A DNA stretch of 5,166 bases. Origin: Frankiaceae bacterium (lineage in GTDB: Bacteria > Actinomycetota > Actinomycetes > JAVEEJ01). The DNA lies in NCBI GenBank assembly GCA_030840515.1, contig JAVEEJ010000017.1, positions 1-5,166 of the forward strand, given 5' to 3'. The notes beneath the pieces are model-generated. The model did no database searches. It saw only the letters and a list, made by a program, of their open reading frames with translations, and was not told the DNA's origin. Position numbers and translations under genes: made by a program. Positions 1 to 5,166 of this stretch are shown one piece after another. Position 1 is the stretch's first letter; each line of letters starts with the position of its first letter.

Positions 1-1080
1 CTGCTGCGGCGCAACCCGTCGCTGCCACCGGAGCGGGTGGACGAGGTGGCGATCGCCGCCACCACCCAGATCGGCGACCAGGGCCTGACCATCGGCCGCA
101 CCGCCGCGCTGCTCGCTGGCCTGCCGAAGTCGGTGCCCGGCTACGCGATCGACCGGATGTGCGCGGGCGCCATGACCGCGGCCACCAACGTGGCGAGCGG
201 CATCGCGTTCGGCGCGTACGACGTCGCGATCGCGGGCGGCGTCGAGCACATGGGCCACCACCCGATGGGCGAGGGCGTCGACCCCAACCCGCGCTTCATC
301 GCCGAGAAGGTCGTCGACACCTCCGCGCTGGTGATGGGCCAGACCGCGGAGAACCTGCACGACCGCTACCCCGGGATCACCAAGTCGCGGTGTGATGCCT
401 TTGCGGCGGCTTCGCAGGAGAAGGTCGCCAAGGCGTACGCCGAGGGCAAGATCCAGGCCGATCTGGTCCCGATGGCGACCCGGTCGGCCGAGCAGGGCTG
501 GGGGCTCGCGACGAAGGATGAGCCTCCGCGTCCGGGGACCACGATGGAGGACCTGGCGTCGTTGAAGACGCCGTTCCGCTCGCACGGTCGAGTGACTGCC
601 GGCAACGCCGCGGGGCTCAACGACGGCGCCACTGCTGCGTTGTTGGCCGCCGAGTCCGTTGCCGCAGAGCTCGGCTTGCCGGCGCGGATGCGGCTGGTCG
701 GCTACGGCTTCGTCGGAGTCGAGCCTGAGGTGATGGGCGTCGGTCCGGTGCCGGCGACGGAGCGAGCGCTGCGGCTGACCGGCCTGACGATCGAGGACAT
801 CGGGCTGTTCGAGCTCAACGAGGCGTTTGCCGTGCAGGTGCTGGCTTTCCTCGACCACTTCGGCAACGCCGACGACGACCCGCGGGTGAACCCGTGGGGT
901 GGCGCGATCGCGCTCGGTCACCCGCTCGCTTCCTCTGGTGTGCGGCTGATGACGCAGCTGGCTCGGCAGTTCGAGGAGCACCCCGAGGTGCGCTACGGCT
1001 TGACCGCGATGTGCATCGGGATCGGGATGGGCGGCTCGGTCATCTGGGAGAACCCCGCGTGGGATGGGAAGGCAGCCTGA
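1..1080 (+). CDS. fadA: Acetyl-CoA acyltransferase (thiolase), FadA type, 5' partial
   Basis: This is a thiolase that cleaves 3-ketoacyl-CoA with CoA to give acetyl-CoA and a shortened acyl-CoA, the last step of beta-oxidation, in the cytoplasm. The frame is open from base 1, so the true start lies to the left; 359 residues are visible. Numbering from the first visible codon, the nucleophilic Cys is C54 (DRMCAGAM), followed by GGVEHMG near 79-85, NEAFA at 273-277, the GHP histidine H307 and the second catalytic Cys C338 (MCIGIGMGG). Spacings match classical thiolases, where the first Cys lies near residue 90, so about 35-40 N-terminal residues are missing. The family is usually near 400 residues. 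Its stop overlaps the start of fadB by one base. That partner makes the degradative FadA role more likely than a biosynthetic acetoacetyl-CoA thiolase. Substrate chain length cannot be read from the sequence. Confidence 0.95.
   Translation: MLRRNPSLPPERVDEVAIAATTQIGDQGLTIGRTAALLAGLPKSVPGYAIDRMCAGAMTAATNVASGIAFGAYDVAIAGGVEHMGHHPMGEGVDPNPRFIAEKVVDTSALVMGQTAENLHDRYPGITKSRCDAFAAASQEKVAKAYAEGKIQADLVPMATRSAEQGWGLATKDEPPRPGTTMEDLASLKTPFRSHGRVTAGNAAGLNDGATAALLAAESVAAELGLPARMRLVGYGFVGVEPEVMGVGPVPATERALRLTGLTIEDIGLFELNEAFAVQVLAFLDHFGNADDDPRVNPWGGAIALGHPLASSGVRLMTQLARQFEEHPEVRYGLTAMCIGIGMGGSVIWENPAWDGKAA
1066..1072 (+). promoter_or_regulatory. Ribosome binding site of fadB inside the end of fadA
   Basis: GGGAAGG lies seven bases before the ATG at 1080 and supports that start. 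The ATG shares its A with the fadA stop (TGATG), an arrangement typical of translational coupling, where ribosomes finishing fadA restart on fadB. This would help keep the two subunits in balance. The same reading frame is open further upstream to an ATG at 894, but that stretch lies inside fadA and carries no conserved motif. Confidence 0.6.
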
Positions 1081-3233
1081 TGACCACCAGCGAGCAGCGA
1101 AGCGAAGCGGAGCCGCGCAGCGTGGCAAACACATTCACCAAGCCGGAGAAGGCGCCGTCGTTCGAGGGCGAGATCGTCACCGACGTCAAGGTGCGCTTCG
1201 TGGAGCTGCCATCCGAAGGCGGCACCGTCGCGTTGCTCACGATGGACAACGGATTCGACCACACCAAGCCGAACGTCTTCGGTCCCGGCTCCTTGCGCGC
1301 GTTGGACGACGCGCTGGACCTGGCCTATGAGAAGCCCGGTGTGGTCGCGGTCGCGCTGACTGGCAAGCCGTTCATCTTCAACGTCGGCGCCGATCTCAAG
1401 GTGATCGAGCACGGCGAGTCACGCGAGCAGGCGGTGGCGCTCGGGCAGTACGGCCACCACGTGTTCTCGCGCCTTTCCAACGGACCGGTGCCGTCCTTCG
1501 CGCTGGTGAACGGCGCCGCCATGGGTGGCGGCTTCGAGGTCGCGCTGCACTGCACCTACCGCACGCTGTCCTCGGGTGCGGCCGCGCTGGCGCTGCCCGA
1601 GTGCTTCCTCGGGCTGGTGCCCGGGTGGGGTGGCACGCAGCTCGTCCCGCGGCTGGTCGGTGCCGACCGCGCGGTCACGGTCATCATCGAGAACGCGTTG
1701 AACCAGAACAAGATGCTCAAGCCGAAGCAGGCCTTCGAGCTCGGCCTCTTCGACGCGATCTTCGAGCCGGCTGACTTCCTCACACAGTCCCTGCGCTGGG
1801 TGTCCGACGTACTCGCAGGCCGCGTCGTCGTCACCCGCACCGAACCCGACAAGGGCGAGGCGTGGGACGCAGCATTGGCGCGCGGCCGGGCGTTCGTCCA
1901 GGCGAAGACCTCCGGTGCGGCACCGGCTCCGTTGCGCGCGCTCGAGCTCATCGAGCTGGCCAGAACTGCCTCACTGACAGAGGGTTTTGCCGCCGAGGAC
2001 GAGGCGCTCGCCGACCTCGCGATGGGTGACGAGCTGCGCGCCGGCATCTACTCGTTCAACCTCGTGCAGCGTCGGGCGAAGAAGCCGGTCGGCGTACCCG
2101 ACAAGTCACTCGCCCGCCCCGTCACCAAGGTCGGCGTGGTCGGCGCGGGGCTGATGGCGTCGCAGCTGGCGATGCTGTTCGCGCAGCGACTCGAGGTGCC
2201 GGTCGTGATGACCGACCTCGACCAGGCGCGGCTCGACAAGGGCGTCGACTACGTCCACCAGCAGGTCGACGGCCTGCTACAGAAGGGCCGGGTCAACCAG
2301 GACAAGGCCAACCGGCTCAAGGCGCTCGTCACCGGGTCACTGACAAAGGATGCCTTCGCGGACGCCGACTTCGTGATCGAGGCGGTCTTCGAGGAGCTGA
2401 AGATCAAGCAGCAGGTGTTCGCGGAGGTCGAGGCGGTCGTCTCCGACACCTGCATCCTCGCGACCAACACCTCGTCGCTGTCCATCACCGAGATGGCCTC
2501 GCAGCTCGCCCATCCCGAGCGGGTAGTGGGCTTCCACTTCTTCAACCCGGTGGCCGTTCTGCCGCTGCTCGAGATCGTCCGCGGTGAGGCGACCGACGAC
2601 CCGACGCTTGCCACGGCGTTCGCGGTGGGCAAGTCGCTGAAGAAGTCGTCGGTGCTGGTGAAGGACGCCCCGGCATTCGTCGTGAACCGGCTGCTGACGC
2701 GCTTCCTCGGCGAGGTCACCAAGGCGATCGACGAGGGCACGCCGTTCGAGGAGGCCGACGCTGCGCTGGCGCCGCTCGGGCTGCCGATGAGCCCGCTGCA
2801 GCTGCTCGCGCTGGTCGGACCTGCGGTCGCGTTGCACGTCGCCGAGACGATGCACGCGGCCTTCCCCGACCGCTACTACGTGTCGGAGAACCTCAAGAAG
2901 CTCGTGGCCGCGGGCAAGACGAGCGTCTACACCTACGAGAGCGGCGTGCAGCAGGTCGACCCGGAGGTGGCGGCCGTGTACGACGCCCCTGGGGATGGGC
3001 CGTCGGCCGGCGAGGTACGCGAGCGCGCCCTTGCCGCGCTGGCCCAGGAGATCCGGATCATGCTGGACGAGGGCGTGGTCGCGGAGGCGCAGGACATCGA
3101 CCTGTGCATGCTGCTCGGTGCCGGCTGGCCGTTCTGGAACGGCGGCATCACGCCCTACCTCGACCGGACCGGTGTCTCGGAGAAGGTGGCGGGCTCGCGC
3201 TTCCTCGAGCCGGGCGTGGCGAGCGTGCGTTAG
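1080..3233 (+). CDS. fadB: Beta-oxidation multifunctional enzyme alpha subunit: enoyl-CoA hydratase / 3-hydroxyacyl-CoA dehydrogenase
   Basis: The protein (717 residues, close to the roughly 720 of mycobacterial FadB) hydrates trans-2-enoyl-CoA and then oxidises the L-3-hydroxyacyl-CoA with NAD+. The N-terminal crotonase domain spans about 35-250. Its two catalytic glutamates are E153 (GGGFEVAL) and E174 (LPECFLG), with GWGGTQ following. The Rossmann domain starts near 349 with VGAGLMAS (355-360), a GxGxxA rather than GxGxxG loop. D379 sits at the end of the second strand, as expected for NAD binding. The dehydrogenase residues S465, H486 (HFFNP), E498 and N536 match the spacing of the known Ser/His/Glu/Asn set. 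C-terminal helical domains cover about 535-717. The start at 1080 overlaps the fadA stop. The gene pair implies a FadA-FadB trifunctional complex, as known in Mycobacterium. No key residue is missing. The third-glycine change is, from memory, common in actinobacterial homologues. Confidence 0.96.
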   Translation: MTTSEQRSEAEPRSVANTFTKPEKAPSFEGEIVTDVKVRFVELPSEGGTVALLTMDNGFDHTKPNVFGPGSLRALDDALDLAYEKPGVVAVALTGKPFIFNVGADLKVIEHGESREQAVALGQYGHHVFSRLSNGPVPSFALVNGAAMGGGFEVALHCTYRTLSSGAAALALPECFLGLVPGWGGTQLVPRLVGADRAVTVIIENALNQNKMLKPKQAFELGLFDAIFEPADFLTQSLRWVSDVLAGRVVVTRTEPDKGEAWDAALARGRAFVQAKTSGAAPAPLRALELIELARTASLTEGFAAEDEALADLAMGDELRAGIYSFNLVQRRAKKPVGVPDKSLARPVTKVGVVGAGLMASQLAMLFAQRLEVPVVMTDLDQARLDKGVDYVHQQVDGLLQKGRVNQDKANRLKALVTGSLTKDAFADADFVIEAVFEELKIKQQVFAEVEAVVSDTCILATNTSSLSITEMASQLAHPERVVGFHFFNPVAVLPLLEIVRGEATDDPTLATAFAVGKSLKKSSVLVKDAPAFVVNRLLTRFLGEVTKAIDEGTPFEEADAALAPLGLPMSPLQLLALVGPAVALHVAETMHAAFPDRYYVSENLKKLVAAGKTSVYTYESGVQQVDPEVAAVYDAPGDGPSAGEVRERALAALAQEIRIMLDEGVVAEAQDIDLCMLLGAGWPFWNGGITPYLDRTGVSEKVAGSRFLEPGVASVR

Positions 3234-3311
3234 CCCCTTTGCGCGCGTTCTCCCCCGGAGGCGCTCCGAGGACCACCCGAATGGAGCATCAAGGCCGTGC
3301 CTGCAGGTGGG

Positions 3312-3317
3312 TACGTT
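3312..3317 (+). promoter_or_regulatory. Candidate -10 element of a leaderless promoter
   Basis: TACGTT fits the actinobacterial TANNNT -10 pattern. Its last T is followed by seven bases and then a GTG at 3325 in frame with the downstream gene. That is the spacing expected if transcription begins on the start codon itself. No convincing -35 box or well-placed Shine-Dalgarno sequence is present, which agrees with a leaderless transcript but is also what chance would give. It lies in the only intergenic gap of the window (3234-3324), where I see nothing else convincing. Confidence 0.35.
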
Positions 3318-3324
3318 CACTGAC

Positions 3325-4185
3325 GTGCCGATGAGTCCGAGCGTCCTCGCGATGCGCCGTTGCGCGCTCGGCGTGAGCGTGCTGGAGGACATGGACATCC
3401 GCCCCCACGCCACCGGTCTCTCGCTGCCGGGGGTGCGTCCGCTGCGAGTCGGTTGGCCGGAAGTACGGCGCGCGCTGGCGGGGGCCGACCCGGAGTCGGA
3501 CGCCGGCCGGGCGCGAGTTGCCGCGTGGCTTCGGCTGCGGCGATGGGTAGCCGACCGTCACCTCGAGGAGCTCGGCCCTCACGTGCGGCCCTATGCCGTC
3601 TACGTGGAGGACGCCGACCACCCCGGGCTCGACTGGGTGCGGGTGCGGGTGCTGGGCGACACGATCGACGTCGGGATCGGCCTCGTCGGCTCGGACCCCT
3701 CGGACCTTGACCGAGTGGTGCCGCTCCCCCAGCGGATCGCCGAGCTCGCCGGGCTCGAGGCCGCGCTGGAGACCTGGTGGCCTTCGCAGCTCGTCTACCT
3801 GGAGCGCATGGGCGCGCTGGCGGTCGACCGCATGCAGCGCGACCCGTCACCGACGATCCGCCCGATGGGCGACTGCGACGTCCTGACGCTGCTCGCCTCG
3901 CGCACTTTCCGTGCAGCGCTGGTGGACTCGCACGACGGGATGCGGCCGATCGCGGTCCCCACGCGAAGTCGAGGCTGGCTCGAGCTGCGGGCGATCGACC
4001 CAGCCTTCGCGCTCGTGGCCGCACACCTGGCCACCGCGGCGGAGCGAGGGCTTCCACGGCCGGCGCTCATCACGCGCGAGGAAGTAGTCGTCGTACGCGA
4101 TGGCGGCGTCCCCGTCGAAATCGTGCTTCGCGACCCCGCACCGGTGACGAAAGAGCGCCATCTACGGCCCGTGCACTTCCGCTAA
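3325..4185 (+). CDS. Uncharacterised soluble protein, about 286 residues
   Basis: I do not recognise this family. The protein has no signal peptide or membrane segment and looks cytoplasmic and globular, rich in Arg, Asp, Leu and Val. Visible traits, counted from the ATG at 3331, are a proline- and glycine-rich start (about 21-45), an Arg/Trp-rich amphipathic helix (about 59-80), alternating strands around 102-119, a helix with WWPSQLVYLERM (149-160), and a strand-rich tail with EEVVVV and VEIVLRD (250-268). Only two cysteines occur. No nucleotide-binding or metal-binding motif stands out. The start is uncertain. The GTG at 3325 fits a leaderless promoter, ATG 3331 is two codons on, and ATG 3391 has GGAGG only two bases upstream. 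Third-position G/C preference supports coding throughout. It follows fadB by about 90 bases with its own possible promoter, so co-function with fadAB is not implied. Its stop overlaps that of the opposing gene. Confidence 0.8.
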   Translation: MPMSPSVLAMRRCALGVSVLEDMDIRPHATGLSLPGVRPLRVGWPEVRRALAGADPESDAGRARVAAWLRLRRWVADRHLEELGPHVRPYAVYVEDADHPGLDWVRVRVLGDTIDVGIGLVGSDPSDLDRVVPLPQRIAELAGLEAALETWWPSQLVYLERMGALAVDRMQRDPSPTIRPMGDCDVLTLLASRTFRAALVDSHDGMRPIAVPTRSRGWLELRAIDPAFALVAAHLATAAERGLPRPALITREEVVVVRDGGVPVEIVLRDPAPVTKERHLRPVHFR

Positions 4186-4832
4186 GGAACGTAGAACCCG
4201 ATCACCGGGTGCAGCTCGATGCCGTTCGGGGCCATGCCCGTCTGCCCGTGCAGGTAGTCGAAGTAGCCGATCGCCTTCACACGGACTGCCCGGTTGGGGT
4301 ACTTCCAGCTCGTCGTCGGCGCGAAGGACCTCAGAAACTGCTGGCGGGCGCCCACGATCGAGCTCCGCAAGCGTGAGCCTGAGGAGACGCAGGTCGGGTT
4401 CGGCAGCTCCGCCACGACCGTCCGTCCGGCCGAGTTGCGCAGCACGAGATGGATGTCCCCGTCGCTCTCGACCTTGTACTGCTTGAGCACAGTGCCTGCG
4501 GTGAGGAAGCTGGTGACCTCGACGGGCTTGATACGCACGTTGGCCGGCAGGGTGCCCGGCTTCGCCTTGGCCCTCAAGGTGTCGACGCTGACCCGAACCA
4601 CGTCGGACAGGTTGATCTTGAGCTTGTCTGCGTCGGAGGCCGTCTTCACCGACCAGCGCTCGACTCCGCAAGAAGTCGCCATCAAGGCTGACTCGGCCAG
4701 CGAAAAACCAGGCAGGTCAGGGCCGACTGACAGCACCGAGAGTGGGCCGCCCTGCCTGCTGTCCCCCGGGCCCGTAGTGGCGAGCAGGCAGAGAGCCGCG
4801 CCGAGCAGTGCGGCCGGAAAGGCGCGTCGCAT
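4182..4832 (-). CDS. Secreted protein of unknown function with C-terminal HGQTG / IELHPV motif
   Basis: The 216-residue protein begins with a signal peptide: Arg2-Arg3, then a hydrophobic core at about 5-18, with cleavage likely near 20-26. C15 is in the hydrophobic core without a lipobox, so a lipoprotein is unlikely. The mature part starts its conserved-looking region at CGVERW (55-60), then VKTASD, an HLVLRN strand (128-133), PNPTC (145-148) and the ending FDYLHGQTG (191-199) plus APNGIELHPV (201-210). From memory this ending recurs in secreted or hypothetical proteins of many soil bacteria, without a function known to me. C55 and C148 are the only mature cysteines and may form a disulfide. 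His195 and His208 could be functional, but that is a guess. The ATG lies four bases after the stop of the upstream LTD gene with no clear Shine-Dalgarno sequence, which suggests translational coupling. A catalytic role cannot be claimed. Confidence 0.85.
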   Translation of the reverse strand: MRRAFPAALLGAALCLLATTGPGDSRQGGPLSVLSVGPDLPGFSLAESALMATSCGVERWSVKTASDADKLKINLSDVVRVSVDTLRAKAKPGTLPANVRIKPVEVTSFLTAGTVLKQYKVESDGDIHLVLRNSAGRTVVAELPNPTCVSSGSRLRSSIVGARQQFLRSFAPTTSWKYPNRAVRVKAIGYFDYLHGQTGMAPNGIELHPVIGFYVP

Positions 4833-4836
4833 CCGA

Positions 4837-5166
4837 TCAGCAGTTCTTGTAGTCGGACGCAGTGCTGTTGTAGACGCACGAGTGCACCAGGCTGCCCGCT
4901 GCGTTCCGCAGCGACGCCGTGTCCTTGTCGTTGTTCCAGACGTAGTTGCTCTGACCCCAGTAGCGGCGCGCGGTCGTGTTGGTGCCCTTGCCCGTGTAGA
5001 GGGTCACGGTCTTGCCCCCACCCAGGGAGAAGGTGCCGAACTTATACACGTGAGCGGCGGCGTCCCGGATGGTCCAACCTGTGAGCGAGCGCGTGGTCGA
5101 TGTCATGTTCTTCACGACGGCGTACTCGCCGTTGATGCTGGCGTTGGTCCGGGTGTCGGAGCCCGG
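4837..5166 (-). CDS. Lamin-tail (LTD) domain protein, 5' partial
   Basis: The frame is open to the right edge, so the N-terminus and any signal peptide lie outside; 109 residues are visible. They match the bacterial lamin-tail domain, an Ig-like beta-sandwich: GEYAVVKN (13-20), LTGWTIRD (28-35), HVYKFGTF (39-46), LGGGKTVTLYTG (48-59), YWGQ (69-72), VWNNDKDTASLRN (76-88) and GSLVHSC (91-97). In bacteria this domain is usually in secreted or cell-surface proteins, alone or attached to nucleases and other hydrolases; its binding role is poorly known. The only visible cysteines are C97 and the last residue C109, a probable disulfide that closes the end of the domain. A GTG at 5115 could start a shorter form, but it falls inside the LTD fold after GEYAVV, so it is not the true start. 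The downstream secreted gene follows after four bases, so both are likely on one transcript. Confidence 0.88.
   Translation of the reverse strand, partial: PGSDTRTNASINGEYAVVKNMTSTTRSLTGWTIRDAAAHVYKFGTFSLGGGKTVTLYTGKGTNTTARRYWGQSNYVWNNDKDTASLRNAAGSLVHSCVYNSTASDYKNC

Noticed and set aside
894..1079. Upstream extension of the fadB frame to an ATG at 894, adding 62 residues
   Set aside because: The added segment is Arg-rich, resembles no crotonase N-terminus and lies wholly inside fadA. The ATG at 1080 has a good ribosome binding site and gives the usual family length.
3256..3268. Hairpin CGGAG-gcg-CTCCG after fadB as a terminator
   Set aside because: The stem is only five pairs with a three-base loop and no T tract follows, so it is too weak to call. 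It could occur by chance in GC-rich DNA.
2337..3413. Long open frame of 358 codons on the - strand across fadB
   Set aside because: It is Arg/His/Leu-rich low-complexity translation antisense to conserved FadB sequence, a common by-product of high GC. It shows no family motif.
3317..4057. Open frame of 246 codons on the - strand opposite the unrecognised gene
   Set aside because: Its composition is extreme in Arg, Ala and Pro, as expected for a shadow frame. The + strand frame has the balanced composition and codon bias of a real protein.
4177..4189. Inverted repeat TTCC-gctaa-GGAA centred on the overlapping stops, as a bidirectional terminator
   Set aside because: A four-pair stem with no flanking T or A tracts is not enough for termination and is likely chance.
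4780..4832. Lipoprotein signal for the 216-residue secreted protein, using C15
   Set aside because: C15 lies in the middle of the hydrophobic core and is preceded by AAL, which does not fit a lipobox. An ordinary signal peptide fits better.
5113..5115. GTG at 5115-5113 as the start of the LTD gene
   Set aside because: The same frame continues to the window edge and encodes the conserved LTD segment GEYAVV upstream of this codon, so the true start lies outside the window.

Overview
The window is high-GC DNA with dense coding and strong G/C preference at third codon positions, which points to an actinobacterium. The fatty-acid oxidation genes have the order and sizes of the actinobacterial fadA-fadB pair, best known in Mycobacterium. 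A soil type such as Nocardioides or its relatives is my guess, but the sequence does not fix the genus. There is no mobile element, CRISPR array, RNA gene or phage gene in view.

Left part (1-3233, + strand): a thiolase gene cut by the left edge (fadA) runs into a complete two-domain enoyl-CoA hydratase/3-hydroxyacyl-CoA dehydrogenase gene (fadB). The stop and start share one base (TGATG). Together the two proteins would form the beta-oxidation trifunctional enzyme, in which FadB does hydration and NAD-dependent oxidation and FadA does thiolytic release of acetyl-CoA. All catalytic residues I could check are present in both.

Middle (3234-4185, + strand): a gap of about 90 bases contains a plausible -10 element (TACGTT). 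It is followed by a gene for a soluble protein of about 286 residues that I do not recognise. The spacing suggests a leaderless transcript starting at a GTG. This gene meets the next one tail to tail, with a four-base overlap of stop codons (CTAA, 4182-4185).

Right part (4182-5166, - strand): two genes read leftwards and are probably co-transcribed. The upstream one is cut by the right edge and encodes the C-terminal part of a lamin-tail domain (LTD) protein. Four bases after its stop begins a 216-residue protein with a signal peptide and a C-terminal HGQTG...APNGIELHPV motif, which I recall from secreted bacterial proteins of unknown function. Both look extracellular and cysteine-paired.

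Most of the window is ordinary core metabolism. The only part that may hold less described biology is the secreted LTD/HGQTG pair and the unrecognised middle gene.
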